Part shown: positions 32,549 through 42,628 of the stretch, in pieces
Layout: each line of letters begins with the position of its first letter
How positions within the stretch are numbered: the first letter of the stretch is position 1
Program-made: the position numbers and the translations under genes
Assembly (NCBI RefSeq): GCF_002160025.1
Contig: NZ_NFJU01000024.1
Coordinates: forward strand, 1-64,000
DNA length: 64,000 nt
Reading direction: 5' to 3'
Origin: Anaeromassilibacillus sp. An200
GTDB taxonomy: Bacteria; Bacillota; Clostridia; Oscillospirales; Acutalibacteraceae
Notes under the pieces: generated by a model
What the model saw: only the letters and a program-made list of their open reading frames with translations
What the model was told of the DNA's origin: nothing
Database searches by the model: none

Positions 32549-34063
32549 TTACTCAATCAAAGACTTACCGTCCATCTCGGCGGGCTGAGGCAGGCCGAGG
32601 ATCTGGAGCATGGTGGGAGCAATGTCGGCAAGGCGGCCGCCGGTGCGGAGCTTGCCCTCATAGCCGACCATGCAGAACGGCACAGGGTTGGTGGTGTGAG
32701 CGGTGAACGGAGATCCGTCGTCGTCCACCATGCGGTCGGCGTTGCCGTGGTCGGCGGTGATCAGCGTCACGCCGCCTTCCTGAGCGACAGCGTCCGCCAC
32801 ACGGCCCACGCAGGTGTCAACGGCTTCCACAGCCTTGACCGCCGCGTCAAACACACCAGTGTGGCCGACCATGTCGCAGTTGGCGAAGTTCAGAATGATC
32901 ACGTCATACTGCTTGGAATGGATCGCCTCAACCAGCTTGTCCGTCACCTCATAGGCGCTCATTTCCGGCTGCATGTCGTAGGTGGCAACCTTCGGGCTCT
33001 TTACCAGGATGCGGTCCTCGCCGTCATACTGCTTTTCCACGCCGCCGTTGAAGAAGAACGTCACATGGGCGTATTTCTCCGTCTCGGCAATGCGCAGCTG
33101 CTTGAGGCCCTTCTGGGAAATGTACTCGCCGAAGGTGTTCACCAGAGACTGCGGCTTGAAGGCCACCTGCACGTTCGGCATCGTGGCGTCATACTGCGTC
33201 ATGCAGACATAGGTGAGCGGGAAAAAGCCGTTTTTGCGCTCGAAGCCGGAGAAGTCCGGGTCAACAAAGGTGCGGGTAATCTCGCGGGCGCGGTCGGGGC
33301 GGAAGTTGAAGAAGATCACAGAGTCGTTTGCCTGGATCTTGCCGCTTCTGGAGCACACAACCGGCACGACAAACTCATCCGTCACGTCGTTGGCGTAGGA
33401 ATCGGCCACAGCCTGCACCGGGTCGCTGCCCTGCACGCCCTCGCCGTACACCATCGCGGCATACGCTTTTTCCACGCGATCCCAGCGGTTGTCACGGTCC
33501 ATCGCATAGTAGCGGCCCATGACCGTTGCGATCTCTCCGACGCCGATCTCGCCGAGCTTTTCGCAGCAGGCGGCGACGAAGTCCTTGCCGGAGCTGGGCG
33601 GCACGTCACGGCCGTCGAGCAGGGCGTGGATGTAAACCTTCTTCAGGCCGTGGCGCTTGGCCAGCTCCACAAGGCCGTAAAGATGGGTGATATGGCTGTG
33701 CACGCCGCCGTCGGAAAGCAGGCCGATCAGGTGCAGAGCGGAGTCGTTTTTCTTGGCGTTCTCCACTGCGGAGAGGAACGCCTCGTTCTCAAAGAAGGGG
33801 CCGTCCTGGATCGCTTTGGTGATGCGGGTCAGCTCCTGATACACGATGCGGCCCGCGCCGATGTTCGTGTGGCCTACCTCACTGTTGCCCATCTGGCCGT
33901 CCGGCAGGCCCACGTCCATCCCGGACGCGCCGATCTGGGTCAGCGGGTTCGAGGAAAAGAGGCGGTCAAGGTTCGGTTTCTTGGCCGCGGCGATCGCGTT
34001 CCCCTCCGGCGCGGCGACGCCGAAGCCGTCGAGGATCATAAGCAGAAGCGGTTTCTTAGCCAT
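32549..34063 (-). CDS. gpmI: 2,3-bisphosphoglycerate-independent phosphoglycerate mutase
   Basis: A 504-residue metalloenzyme, the normal length. It interconverts 3- and 2-phosphoglycerate in glycolysis. Metal-binding Asp is in LLMILDGFG (about residue 12), the catalytic Ser in [15 protein letters not shown] (about residue 61), and the C-terminal metal ligands in NCDMVGHTG and TADHGNAD. Start follows CAGGAGG. Last gene of the pgk-tpiA-gpmI operon. Confidence 0.97.
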   Translation of the reverse strand: MAKKPLLLMILDGFGVAAPEGNAIAAAKKPNLDRLFSSNPLTQIGASGMDVGLPDGQMGNSEVGHTNIGAGRIVYQELTRITKAIQDGPFFENEAFLSAVENAKKNDSALHLIGLLSDGGVHSHITHLYGLVELAKRHGLKKVYIHALLDGRDVPPSSGKDFVAACCEKLGEIGVGEIATVMGRYYAMDRDNRWDRVEKAYAAMVYGEGVQGSDPVQAVADSYANDVTDEFVVPVVCSRSGKIQANDSVIFFNFRPDRAREITRTFVDPDFSGFERKNGFFPLTYVCMTQYDATMPNVQVAFKPQSLVNTFGEYISQKGLKQLRIAETEKYAHVTFFFNGGVEKQYDGEDRILVKSPKVATYDMQPEMSAYEVTDKLVEAIHSKQYDVIILNFANCDMVGHTGVFDAAVKAVEAVDTCVGRVADAVAQEGGVTLITADHGNADRMVDDDGSPFTAHTTNPVPFCMVGYEGKLRTGGRLADIAPTMLQILGLPQPAEMDGKSLIE

Positions 34064-34092
34064 GGTAATCAGTCCTCCTGTCTGATAAGAAG

Positions 34093-34131
34093 AAGGGGAC
34101 GTCCGTCCAACGCAGGACTGGACGCCCCCTT
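34093..34131 (-). other. intercistronic hairpin between tpiA and gpmI
   Basis: AAGGGG-A-CGTCC (34093-34104) pairs with GGACG-CCCCCTT (34120-34131). Followed on the minus strand by CTTCTTCTTATC, a weak T-rich stretch. It may act as a partial terminator or processing site. Confidence 0.5.
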
Positions 34132-34168
34132 CCGTACATTCCTGTAAATCGTGTGGGTCGGCTCCCGA

Positions 34169-34936
34169 TTAGCGGGAAGCTGCCTTGACGATCGCGGCGA
34201 AGTCCTCGGGCTTGAGGGAAGCGCCGCCGATCAGGCCGCCGTCCACGTCGGGCTGATCCAGCAGCTCCTCCGCGTTCTTCGCGTTCATGGAGCCGCCGTA
34301 CTGGATGGTCAGAGCGTCCGCGTCGGCCTTGCTGTACAGGTCGGCGATCGTGGCGCGGATCAGAGCGCAGACCTCGTTCGCCTGGGCGGCGGTAGCGGTC
34401 TTGCCGGTGCCGATGGCCCACACGGGCTCATAGGCGATGATAACTCTCTTGAGCTCCTCGGCGGAAACGCCCTGGAGATCGATCTTGGTCTGCAGGGCGA
34501 CGACCTCGCCGGTGACGCCCTGTTCGCGCTGCTCCAAGTACTCGCCCACGCAGAGGATAACGGTCAGGCCGTTCGCGAGGGCAGCCTTGACGCGCTTGTT
34601 GACGGTCACGTCGGTCTCACCGAAATAGGTGCGGCGCTCGCTGTGGCCGATGATGACATACGGCACCTGCATCGCGGCGAGCATCGGAGCGGAAATTTCG
34701 CCCGTGTACGCGCCGGAGGGCTCCCAGTGGCAGTTCTCCGCGCCGACCTTCACGTTGCTGCCGGCGGTCGCTTCGAGAGCGACGGAGAGATCCACGAAGG
34801 GCACGCAGGCGACAACGTCGCAGTCCGCATCCTTCACGAGGGGCTTGATGGCGTCGAGCAGCTCTTTGGCCTCGGCGGGGGTCTTGTTCATTTTCCAGTT
34901 GCCGGCGATGACGGCTTTTCTTAGTGCCTTATTCAT
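34169..34936 (-). CDS. tpiA: triosephosphate isomerase
   Basis: A 255-residue TIM barrel. Catalytic Lys is in GNWKMN (residue about 13), His in IGHSERR (about 97) and Glu in AYEPVWAIGTGKTA (about 170); the phosphate loop GGS and GGAS are near the end. ATG at 34936 follows AAGGAG; an upstream in-frame ATG at 34969 has no good site. Middle gene of the glycolytic operon. Confidence 0.97.
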   Translation of the reverse strand: MNKALRKAVIAGNWKMNKTPAEAKELLDAIKPLVKDADCDVVACVPFVDLSVALEATAGSNVKVGAENCHWEPSGAYTGEISAPMLAAMQVPYVIIGHSERRTYFGETDVTVNKRVKAALANGLTVILCVGEYLEQREQGVTGEVVALQTKIDLQGVSAEELKRVIIAYEPVWAIGTGKTATAAQANEVCALIRATIADLYSKADADALTIQYGGSMNAKNAEELLDQPDVDGGLIGGASLKPEDFAAIVKAASR

Positions 34937-35024
34937 AGGAAACAGCTCCTTTTCATGGATGAAAATCAAAAAGGGGACGGGGCGCGAGCCCCGCCCCCCG
35001 GTTCAGCAAAGCGTGCGGAAAATC

Positions 35025-36218
35025 TTATTTGTCGTTCAGGCAGGCAATGCCGGGCAGAACCTTGCCCTCGAGGAACTCCAGGGAAGCGCCGCCGCCGGTG
35101 GAGATGTGCGTCATCTTCTCGGCGAAGCCAAGCTTCTCAACAGCCGCAGCGGAGTCGCCGCCGCCGATAATGGAGATGGCGCCGCTCTCCGCGACAGCCT
35201 TCGCCACAGCGATCGTACCGGCAGCAAAGTTCTCCCACTCGGAAACGCCCATCGGGCCGTTCCACACAACGGTTCCGGCGCCCTTCACGGCGTCGGCAAA
35301 CAGAGCAGCGGTCTTGGGGCCGATATCCAGGCCCATCCAGCCGTCCGGAATGTTGTCGGAATCGACGACCTTGTGCTCGGTGTCGGGCTTGTACTCGGTG
35401 CCCACGATGTTGTCAACCGGGATCAGGAACTTGACGCCCTTCTCCTTGGCCTTGGCCATCATGTCCTTCGCGAGCTCAACCTTGTCAGCCTCGCAGATGG
35501 AGGTGCCGATGGAGTAGCCCAGCGCGTTCATGAAGGTGTAAGCCATGCCGCCGCCGATGATCAGCGTGTCAACCTTGTCCAGCAGGTTGTTGATGACGCC
35601 GATCTTGTCGGAAACCTTCGCGCCGCCGAGGATGGCGACGAACGGGCGCTTCGGCTCGGTGAGAGCGCCGCCCATGATGGTGATCTCCTTCTGGATCAGG
35701 TAGCCGCAGACAGCCGGCAGATAGTCGGCAACACCGGCGGTGGAAGCGTGGGCGCGGTGAGCCGTGCCGAACGCGTCGTTGACATAGATCTCAGCGAGGG
35801 AAGCCAGCTCCTTGGAGAAGGCGGGATCGTTCTTTTCCTCTTCCTTGTGGAAGCGGACGTTCTCGATCAGCTCAACCTCGCCGTCCTTGAGGGAAGCGGC
35901 GATGCTCTTCGCGCTCTCGCCCACGACGTCCTTCGCCATCTTGACCTCCTGGCCCAGAGCCTGGGACAGGTACTTGGCGACGGGAGCCAGGGAGTACTTC
36001 ATGTTGAACTCGCCCTTCGGACGGCCCAGGTGGGAGCAGAGGATCACTCTCGCGTTATGGGAAACCAGATACTTGATGGTCTTCAGAGCCTCGTCGATTC
36101 GCTTCGGATCCGCAATGTTGCCCTCGGCGTCAAACGGGACGTTGAAATCGCAGCGCACCAGCACTCTCTTGCCGGCAACGTCGATATCCTCAACGGTTTT
36201 CTTGTTGAGATAGTTCAT
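35025..36218 (-). CDS. pgk: phosphoglycerate kinase
   Basis: A 397-residue two-domain kinase of lower glycolysis. RCDFNVP near residue 24, [10 protein letters not shown] near 62, GGAKVSDKI near 195 and the ATP-binding [13 protein letters not shown] near 365 are diagnostic. Start at 36218 follows AAAGGAG. It leads the operon pgk-tpiA-gpmI; the usual gap gene is absent from this operon and must lie elsewhere. Confidence 0.97.
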   Translation of the reverse strand: MNYLNKKTVEDIDVAGKRVLVRCDFNVPFDAEGNIADPKRIDEALKTIKYLVSHNARVILCSHLGRPKGEFNMKYSLAPVAKYLSQALGQEVKMAKDVVGESAKSIAASLKDGEVELIENVRFHKEEEKNDPAFSKELASLAEIYVNDAFGTAHRAHASTAGVADYLPAVCGYLIQKEITIMGGALTEPKRPFVAILGGAKVSDKIGVINNLLDKVDTLIIGGGMAYTFMNALGYSIGTSICEADKVELAKDMMAKAKEKGVKFLIPVDNIVGTEYKPDTEHKVVDSDNIPDGWMGLDIGPKTAALFADAVKGAGTVVWNGPMGVSEWENFAAGTIAVAKAVAESGAISIIGGGDSAAAVEKLGFAEKMTHISTGGGASLEFLEGKVLPGIACLNDK

Positions 36219-36277
36219 GTTTAAGCACTCCTTTATTTTGAATATGGGGGCTGTAATGACGTACTTTTACGTTCCTT

Positions 36278-36306
36278 ATTATACAATGCGTGTTTACGCT
36301 TTTCAA
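36278..36306 (-). promoter_or_regulatory. promoter of the pgk-tpiA-gpmI operon
   Basis: TTGAAA (36301-36306), 17 bases, TATAAT (36278-36283), 60 bases before the pgk start. Confidence 0.85.
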
Positions 36307-36460
36307 GAGATTTCCCCGCAAATCCTGCTTTTTGTGAAAAAAGAAACAATTCATTTTCCTCTCTTGCGCTTTCTCTGTTCCAAAGGCGCGGGCGCGGCAT
36401 AAAACGCCTCTTGCCTCCTGCGTTTTGCCGTGCTATGCTGAACAAAAGGGGGAACGAAAC

Positions 36461-37777
36461 GTGGAACAGAGCAGCTTTTTTGACCGCGGCGCCGCGGATC
36501 CGCTGGCCAGCCGCATGCGCCCGCGCACACTGGAGGAGTTCGCGGGACAGAGCCACCTGCTGGGCGAGGGGAAAATCCTGCGCCGTCTCATCGACAGCGA
36601 TCGGATTTCCTCCATGATTTTCTGGGGGCCGCCGGGCGTGGGGAAAACAACGCTGGCGCGGATCATCGCGAACCGGACGAAATCCTCCTTTGTCGATTTC
36701 AGCGCCGTCACAAGCGGGATCAAGGAGATCCGTGAGGTGATGCAGCAGGCGGAGCAGAACCGCCGGTTCGGGGAGCGCACCATCGTCTTTGTGGACGAAA
36801 TCCACCGCTTCAACAAGGCGCAGCAGGACGCTTTTCTGCCATTTGTGGAAAAAGGCAGTATTATTCTGATCGGAGCGACCACGGAAAATCCGTCGTTTGA
36901 GGTAAACGCCGCTCTTTTGTCGCGGTGCAAGGTCTTTGTGCTCAACGCCCTGACAGCCGAGGAGATCGAAGGGCTGCTGCGCATGGCGCTGGCGGATCCG
37001 CGCGGCTTCGGCGGACAGAACGTCCGCCTGGAGGACGGCGTGCTGCCGCTGATCGCCCGGTTTTCCAACGGCGACGCGCGCACCGCGCTCAATACGCTCG
37101 AGATGGCTGTACTCAACGGGCGGCGCGAAGGGGAAACGGTGACGGTCGGACGGCAGCTGGTGGAGCAGTGCACCTCCAAAAAATCCCTTCTGTATGACAA
37201 GAACGGCGAGGAACACTATAATCTGATCTCCGCGCTGCACAAATCGATGCGCAACAGCGATCCGGACGCGGCCGTCTACTGGCTGGCGCGCATGCTGGAA
37301 GCGGGCGAGGATCCGCTTTATGTGGCGCGGCGGCTGATCCGCTTTGCCAGCGAGGACATCGGCCTGGCCGACAGCCGCGCGCTGGAAATCGCGCTGGCCG
37401 CATATCAGGCGTGCCATTTTCTTGGGATGCCGGAGTGCAGCATCCATCTGGCGCACGCGGTGATTTATCTCTCCCTGGCGCCGCGTTCGAACGCGGTTTA
37501 CCGCGCGTATGAGTCGGCCAAGCGCGACGCACTCACGATGCTTGACGAGCCGGTGCCGCTTGTCATCCGCAACGCGCCCACAGGTCTGATGAAGGAACTC
37601 GGCTATGGGGACGGGTACGTTTACGCGCACGATGTGGAAAGCAAGGTGGCGGATATGGAGTGCCTGCCGGAATCGCTGCGCGGGCGGCGGTATTACCATC
37701 CCACGGAGAGCGGCAGTGAATCGCGCATGGCGCGCAGGCTGGAGGAGATCCGCGCGCTTTTGGGACGGGAACCATAA
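36461..37777 (+). CDS. rarA: replication-associated recombination protein RarA (MgsA)
   Basis: A 438-residue AAA+ ATPase of the clamp-loader clade that acts at stalled forks. Walker A WGPPGVGKTTLAR near residue 53, Walker B FVDEIHRFNKAQQD near 108, sensor 1 GATTENPSFEVN near 137, and C-terminal tetramer domain ending RRYYHPTESGSESR. The start is taken as GTG at 36461 (MEQSSFF), with AAAGGGGG 8 bases upstream; the upstream in-frame ATG at 36425 has no site. Confidence 0.95.
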   Translation: MEQSSFFDRGAADPLASRMRPRTLEEFAGQSHLLGEGKILRRLIDSDRISSMIFWGPPGVGKTTLARIIANRTKSSFVDFSAVTSGIKEIREVMQQAEQNRRFGERTIVFVDEIHRFNKAQQDAFLPFVEKGSIILIGATTENPSFEVNAALLSRCKVFVLNALTAEEIEGLLRMALADPRGFGGQNVRLEDGVLPLIARFSNGDARTALNTLEMAVLNGRREGETVTVGRQLVEQCTSKKSLLYDKNGEEHYNLISALHKSMRNSDPDAAVYWLARMLEAGEDPLYVARRLIRFASEDIGLADSRALEIALAAYQACHFLGMPECSIHLAHAVIYLSLAPRSNAVYRAYESAKRDALTMLDEPVPLVIRNAPTGLMKELGYGDGYVYAHDVESKVADMECLPESLRGRRYYHPTESGSESRMARRLEEIRALLGREP

Positions 37778-37783
37778 AAAGAG

Positions 37784-37818
37784 GACGCTCCCGAAACCTT
37801 CCGGGCTTCGGGAGCGTC
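37784..37818. terminator. bidirectional terminator between rarA and superoxide reductase
   Basis: GACGCTCCCGAA (37784-37795) pairs with TTCGGGAGCGTC (37807-37818); A-rich on the left and TTATCTTAT on the right. Confidence 0.85.
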
Positions 37819-37849
37819 TTATCTTATGGGTTGGAAAAAATCCGGCGGC

Positions 37850-38233
37850 TCAGAGATCCGCTTTCCACAGACCGTGGAGGTTGCAGTAGGCATAGGCCGC
37901 AACGGCCTTGTCGCCCGGAGCAACAGCAAAGACGGCCGAGGGCTTGCTGCCGGGCAGGAGATCGCAGCGCTGCACACCCTTTTCTGTTTGCAGCACGATG
38001 CACTGGATATAGTGCTCCTCCGTCATGGGGTGCTCCACACGGCCCACGGTGACGGTAACGTTGTTCCCTTCCGTGACAGCGACCGGAACGTGCTTTTCCG
38101 TGGCAGCATCTGTCGTGTTGGCAGAGAGCTTCTTCATCTTCTCTCCGCAGCACATCAGAGGCGCGCCGCCAAAATGCACCATTTCCACAAGGTTTTTGCA
38201 GTGAGTGCAAAGATAAAACTCGAGTTCTTTCAT
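37850..38233 (-). CDS. desulfoferrodoxin (superoxide reductase)
   Basis: A 127-residue 2Fe-type superoxide reductase that reduces superoxide to peroxide without making oxygen, typical of anaerobes. Center I Cys ligands are in YLCTHCKNLV (residues 9 and 12) and MCCGEKM (28, 29). Center II ligands are the His in EKHVPV, VEHPMTEEHYI and the Cys/His of YCNLHGLW near the end. Start follows AAAGGAGG. Single gene with its own promoter. Confidence 0.96.
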   Translation of the reverse strand: MKELEFYLCTHCKNLVEMVHFGGAPLMCCGEKMKKLSANTTDAATEKHVPVAVTEGNNVTVTVGRVEHPMTEEHYIQCIVLQTEKGVQRCDLLPGSKPSAVFAVAPGDKAVAAYAYCNLHGLWKADL

Positions 38234-38286
38234 AGCGATCTTTCCTCCTTTTTTTCCGTCCCTGAAAGGGCTGGATTCCGGTTTCT

Positions 38287-38315
38287 ATTGTAGCATGTTT
38301 CCCGGAGCGCGGCAA
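38287..38315 (-). promoter_or_regulatory. promoter of the superoxide reductase gene
   Basis: TTGCCG (38310-38315), 17 bases, TACAAT (38287-38292). Confidence 0.6.
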
Positions 38316-38379
38316 GCATGCTTTTGCCGGAGGGTTTCCTGAAAAGTATAACGTTTTTCTGACATTTTTATCCGCGAGA

Positions 38380-38408
38380 TTGCAAACAAAAATAAAGCAT
38401 GATAAAAT
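38380..38408 (+). promoter_or_regulatory. promoter of the peptide-binding lipoprotein gene
   Basis: TTGCAA (38380-38385), 17 bases, TAAAAT (38403-38408), 31 bases before the start codon. Confidence 0.7.
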
Positions 38409-38438
38409 TGACCCAGAAATGAGAAAGGAGGGCTTCGG

Positions 38439-40058
38439 ATGTGGGGAAAACGCGCCTGGGCGCTGTTGCTGTGCTTTCTTCTCCTGCTGCCGCTGTTCTG
38501 CGGGGGCTGTGAGGAGAAGGAGAACACCAGCGGCACGGGAAAAAGCTTCACCTGGCATCTGTCCAGCGAGCCGAAAACGTTGGATCCGCAGATTGCGCAG
38601 GGTGAAAATGCGGCGATTGTGATTGGAGCCCTCTTTGAAGGGCTGGCCCGTCTGGATGAAAATGGGGATCCGCAGCCAGGCGCCGCCGAGAGCTGGGAAA
38701 GCAGTCCGGACAATTTGACCTTTACCTTTCATTTGCGGGAGGATGCGGTCTGGTCGGACGGGGAAACGCCTGTGACGGCGGATGATTTTGTGTACGCTTT
38801 CCAGCGGGCGCTCGCGCCCGTCACGGGATCGCCGTCCTGCGATTCGATGCTCTGCATCCGCAACGCCGCGGAGGTGCAGAGCGGAGCGGTGGCTCCGGAG
38901 GAGCTGGGTGTGCGCGCCGAGGGGGATGATACCCTTGTGGTGGAGCTTGCGTACCCGGTGCCGGATTTCCCCGCCCTGACGGCACTGCCCGTCTTTATGC
39001 CCTGCAACCAGGAGTTTTTTGAAGGGACAGCGGGCCGCTACGGTCTCGATCGTTCCTGCATCCTGGGCAACGGCCCCTTCGTCATTGACGGAAAATATGG
39101 CTGGGATCCGGGCCGTCATATCAACCTCGCGGCTTCCTCCACCTATTGGGGCGAAACCGCGCCGTCGAACCTGAAATTCCCGATCGGCAAAGCGGAGCTC
39201 GTGATCGAGGATGCGGTTTCCGCCGTCTCTGACGGCACGGTCGACGCGATCGCGGTGACGGAGAGCGAGGCAGAACAGGCGCAGGAAAACGAATGCACCA
39301 TTACTTCCTTTGAGGATACGGTCTGGGGCTTCTGCTTTAATCTGTCCAGCGACGCTTCCCCGGAGCTGAAAAACGAGAAGGTGCGCCAGGCGTTTCTCTA
39401 TGCCGTCGACTGGACGAGCCTGCGCGCGTCGCTTCCCGAGGCGGCCGGAGGGCTGATCCCGCCCGCTGTGCATTTAGAGGGTGAGTCCTACCGGGACAGT
39501 GCGCAGGATGTCGCGATTCCGGCCAGGCTGGAGGATGCGGCGGCCCTCATGCGGGAGGGTCTGGCAGAGCTGGGAGTGGAATCTCCGCCGTCACTGACGA
39601 TCCTGTGTCCGGAGGATCCGGAGATCACATCTCTTGTCAATAATATTCTGGTGGAATGGAACGCCGCGTTTGGCCAATATTTCAATATGGCTCCCCTGTC
39701 CGAGGATGAACTGGCTTCCCGCATCGCCGCGGGCAGCTTTTCCGCCGCCGTCTGCTCGTTCACCCCGGAGCGGGACGATCCCGCCGCGGCCCTCTTGTGC
39801 TTTGAGACGGGAGGTTCGGGCAATGTGAGCGGTTTTTCCGACGCTGCCTACGACGAGCTGCTTTCCCAGATCCGCCGCACCAGCGGGGAAGAAAAGCGGA
39901 CAGCCTGCCAGTCCGCGGAGCAGATTCTGGTGGATCGCGCCGTATTCCTGCCCGTTTCCTACAGCAGCCATTCCTTTGCCAGCGCGCCCGGCGTGTCCAG
40001 GATCGTATTCCGCCCCTATGGCGGCGGTGTGGATTTCAAGAATGCACGCAAGGAATAA
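38439..40058 (+). CDS. OppA/DppE-type peptide-binding lipoprotein, stand-alone
   Basis: A 539-residue family 5 solute-binding protein. Lipobox LPLFCGGC gives a lipidated Cys at about residue 24. Family features are FTWHLSSEPKTLDPQ, LREDAVWSDGETPVTADDFVYAFQRAL and LKNEKVRQAFLYAVDW. It is an extracytoplasmic peptide receptor, but no Opp/Dpp permease or ATPase gene is next to it, so it must deliver to a transporter encoded elsewhere or serve another role. Monocistronic, with promoter and terminator. Confidence 0.93.
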   Translation: MWGKRAWALLLCFLLLLPLFCGGCEEKENTSGTGKSFTWHLSSEPKTLDPQIAQGENAAIVIGALFEGLARLDENGDPQPGAAESWESSPDNLTFTFHLREDAVWSDGETPVTADDFVYAFQRALAPVTGSPSCDSMLCIRNAAEVQSGAVAPEELGVRAEGDDTLVVELAYPVPDFPALTALPVFMPCNQEFFEGTAGRYGLDRSCILGNGPFVIDGKYGWDPGRHINLAASSTYWGETAPSNLKFPIGKAELVIEDAVSAVSDGTVDAIAVTESEAEQAQENECTITSFEDTVWGFCFNLSSDASPELKNEKVRQAFLYAVDWTSLRASLPEAAGGLIPPAVHLEGESYRDSAQDVAIPARLEDAAALMREGLAELGVESPPSLTILCPEDPEITSLVNNILVEWNAAFGQYFNMAPLSEDELASRIAAGSFSAAVCSFTPERDDPAAALLCFETGGSGNVSGFSDAAYDELLSQIRRTSGEEKRTACQSAEQILVDRAVFLPVSYSSHSFASAPGVSRIVFRPYGGGVDFKNARKE

Positions 40059-40071
40059 AAAGACAAAAGAA

Positions 40072-40116
40072 GCCGCCGGGAACAGGTTTTTCCATTCCCG
40101 GCGGCCTTTTATTTTT
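40072..40116. terminator. terminator between the peptide-binding gene and thrS
   Basis: GCCGCCGGGAA (40072-40082) pairs with TTCCCGGCGGC (40095-40105), followed by CTTTTATTTTT on the plus strand and by CTTCTTTTGTCTTTTT on the minus strand. Confidence 0.9.
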
Positions 40117-40130
40117 CGTTTGTCACGCGG

Positions 40131-42041
40131 TTAGTCCATCACGCGGTTTTTGCTCTCCTCGCAGGCCTTGGCGGAGAAGTCCGCAAGAGCCATCGAGCCG
40201 AGATCGCCGTCCTTGCGGCCGCGCACGGAGACGGTTCCCGTCTCTGCTTCCTTGTCGCCCACAACGAGCATATACGGGGTTTTCTGAAGCTGAGCCTCGC
40301 GAATCTTGTAGCCGATCTTTTCGTTGCGCAGATCGGCCTCCACACGCAGGCCGGCCTCCTGAAGCTGAGCGGCAACCTTTTCGGCATACTCGTGGTGACG
40401 CTCGGAGATCGGCAGGACCTTCACCTGCACCGGGGAGAGCCACAGCGGGAACGCGCCCGCGAAGTGCTCCGTCAGGATGCCGATGAAGCGCTCGATGCTG
40501 CCGAATACTACACGGTGGATCATGATCGGGCGGTGCTTTGCGCCATCCTCACCCGTATACTCCAGCTCAAACCGTTCGGGAAGCTGGAAGTCGAGCTGGA
40601 TGGTGCCGCACTGCCAGGTGCGTCCCAGGCAGTCGGTCAGATGGAAGTCGAGCTTCGGGCCGTAGAACGCGCCGTCACCCTCGTTCACCTCGTAGTCATA
40701 GCCGAGCTCGGAAATCGCCGCGCGCAGCGCGTCGGTGGCGTTGTCCCAGTCCTCCTGCGCGCCCATGTGATCCTCGGGCATGGTGGACAGCTCAATGTGA
40801 TACTGGAATCCGAAAGTCTTGTAGACGGAATCGATCAGGTTGACAACGCCCTTGATCTCGTTTTTGATCTGGTCGGGCGTCATGAAGATGTGCGCGTCGT
40901 CCTGCGTGAAGCAGCGCACACGCATCAGGCCGTGCAGCGCGCCGGAAAGCTCATGGCGGTGCACCAGGCCCAGCTCACCCATGCGGAGCGGCAGGTCGCG
41001 GTAGGAGTGCAGCTTTGTCTTGTAAACCAGCATGCCGCCGGGGCAGTTCATCGGCTTAATCGCGAAGTCCTGCTCGTCGATCACGGTGGTGTACATGTTC
41101 TGCTTGTAATGATCCCAGTGGCCGCTGCGCTCCCACAGGGAACGGTTCAGGATCATCGGGGTGGAGATCTCCAGATAGCCCGCCTTGCGGTGAAGCTCGC
41201 GCCAGTAGTCAATCAGCAGGTTTTTCAGCACCATGCCCTTGGGCAGGAAGAACGGGAAGCCCGGTCCCTCGTCCATGATGGTGAACAGCTCCAGATCGCG
41301 TCCCAGCTTACGGTGATCGCGCTTCTTGGCTTCCTCGAGCATCGTGATGTAAGCCTCAAGATCGGCAGCCTTGGGGAAGGAGATGCCGTACACACGCTGT
41401 AACATCTTGTTGTTCGCGTCGGCGCGCCAGTAAGCGCCGGTGCAGTTCGTCAGCTTCACGGCCTTCACATGGCCGGTGCTCATCAGGTGCGGGCCGGCGC
41501 ACAGGTCGACGTATTCGCCCTGCTGGTAGAAGCTGATGGGCTCACCCTTGCCGGAGTGTTCCGCGATCAGCTCCAGCTTGTAGTCCTGCTGCTTGTCCGC
41601 CATGAGCTTTTCCGCGTCGGCGGGGGAGAGCTCAAAGCGCTCGAGCGGCAGATCTTCCTTGATGATTTTCTTCATCTCGGCCTCGATCTTTGTCAGATCA
41701 TCGGGTGTGAGCGTCTGCGGCAGATCCACATCGTAGTAAAAGCCATTTTCAATCGCCGGACCAATGGCGAACTTCGCGCCCGGGTACAGACGGCCGATGG
41801 CCTGCGCCATGATGTGGGCGGTGGTATGCCAGTAGGCGTGCTTGCCTTCGGCGGAATCAAAGGTCAGGATTTCGAGCGAGCAGTCCTTTGTCAGCGGCGT
41901 GCGCAGGTCGGCGGCCTCCCCGTCAATCTTGCAGGCGCAGGCAGCCTTGTAGAGGCCCGCTCCGATGGATTTGGCGACTTCGGCAGCGGTCACGCCCGCC
42001 TCAAATTCCTTTGCGTCGCCCTTGAGCATCACTTGAATCAT
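40131..42041 (-). CDS. thrS: threonyl-tRNA synthetase
   Basis: A 636-residue class II synthetase. TGS domain residues 1-62, second additional (editing) domain with HTTAHIMAQAIG and the late YVDLCAGPHL motif, catalytic core with motif 2 RVRCFTQDDAHIF and motif 3 LWLSPVQ boundary, and C-terminal anticodon-binding domain ending near LGSMALADF. The ATG at 42041 (MIQVMLKGDAKEF) follows AAGGGGAAG; longer upstream frames run through the T-box leader and are not coding. Expression is controlled by the T-box. Confidence 0.97.
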   Translation of the reverse strand: MIQVMLKGDAKEFEAGVTAAEVAKSIGAGLYKAACACKIDGEAADLRTPLTKDCSLEILTFDSAEGKHAYWHTTAHIMAQAIGRLYPGAKFAIGPAIENGFYYDVDLPQTLTPDDLTKIEAEMKKIIKEDLPLERFELSPADAEKLMADKQQDYKLELIAEHSGKGEPISFYQQGEYVDLCAGPHLMSTGHVKAVKLTNCTGAYWRADANNKMLQRVYGISFPKAADLEAYITMLEEAKKRDHRKLGRDLELFTIMDEGPGFPFFLPKGMVLKNLLIDYWRELHRKAGYLEISTPMILNRSLWERSGHWDHYKQNMYTTVIDEQDFAIKPMNCPGGMLVYKTKLHSYRDLPLRMGELGLVHRHELSGALHGLMRVRCFTQDDAHIFMTPDQIKNEIKGVVNLIDSVYKTFGFQYHIELSTMPEDHMGAQEDWDNATDALRAAISELGYDYEVNEGDGAFYGPKLDFHLTDCLGRTWQCGTIQLDFQLPERFELEYTGEDGAKHRPIMIHRVVFGSIERFIGILTEHFAGAFPLWLSPVQVKVLPISERHHEYAEKVAAQLQEAGLRVEADLRNEKIGYKIREAQLQKTPYMLVVGDKEAETGTVSVRGRKDGDLGSMALADFSAKACEESKNRVMD

Positions 42042-42128
42042 CCGTGACTTCCCCTTTCCTTGTTTTTCGTTATCATTGTATTTGTAAAATATCCCGCCAA
42101 ATCGGCGGAGCTCGTTTTCCAGACAAAC

Positions 42129-42400
42129 AAAAAGCCTTGCCCCTCCTAGTAAGGGGCAAGGCTCAGCTTGCGGTTCCACCCTATTTTCCGAATTGCTAAA
42201 CAGGGAAAACCATGTATAACAAAACTCTCTCATAGCTGCCCGTAACGTGGGCATAACGTCGCACCTTATTTCGGCACGCACTCAAAGGCGGTATTTCAGA
42301 TTCGTCCGATGCCGGCGCTTCCAGCCCATGGCGCTGGCTCTCTTAAACGGACAGGTGAGTCGGAAACTTCCTTCTCGACGCTTTGAAATATTTTGCTGTT
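42129..42400 (-). ncRNA. T-box leader of thrS
   Basis: On the minus strand the leader ends with the conserved T-box AGGGUGGAACCGC (42170-42182) followed by a terminator, GCCUUGCCCCU (arms 42134-42144 and 42152-42162) with five U. Upstream is a long Stem I with a kink-turn-like GAGAAGGAAGU near 42,380 and a candidate ACC (Thr) specifier at 42290-42292. Uncharged tRNA-Thr would pair with the specifier and the T-box bulge and prevent termination. The specifier position is inferred. Confidence 0.92.
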
Positions 42401-42406
42401 GATATC

Positions 42407-42435
42407 ATACTAGCATTGTGCCTGGTGTTTGTCAA
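42407..42435 (-). promoter_or_regulatory. promoter of the T-box/thrS transcript
   Basis: TTGACA (42430-42435), 17 bases, TAGTAT (42407-42412). Confidence 0.85.
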
Positions 42436-42557
42436 GAGGGATCCATGAAAATTTCTCAAATTTTCCACAGGTTTATACAGTATGTAATACAGAAGGAAAA
42501 TTGTAAGGTATTTTTTTAAAAAACTTTACAGCCCAGACAGACTTTTCCCCTATATTC

Positions 42558-42566
42558 TGATATAAT
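42558..42566 (+). promoter_or_regulatory. extended -10 candidate for the AI-2E family permease
   Basis: TGATATAAT at 42558-42566; no good -35 is visible. Start codon is 63 bases downstream. Confidence 0.4.
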
Positions 42567-42628
42567 AACCCCAGACAAAGCCTGCGTGAAAAGGTGAGGG
42601 GACACGCGGCAGGCGAGGAGGAAGAAAG

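Noticed and set aside
32696-36224. Long plus-strand frames across gpmI, tpiA and pgk
   Set aside because: All are shadows of three complete glycolytic genes on the other strand.
37824-39473. A 549-codon minus-strand frame across superoxide reductase and the peptide-binding gene
   Set aside because: It covers two well-supported genes in other frames, crosses a promoter and has no ribosome site.
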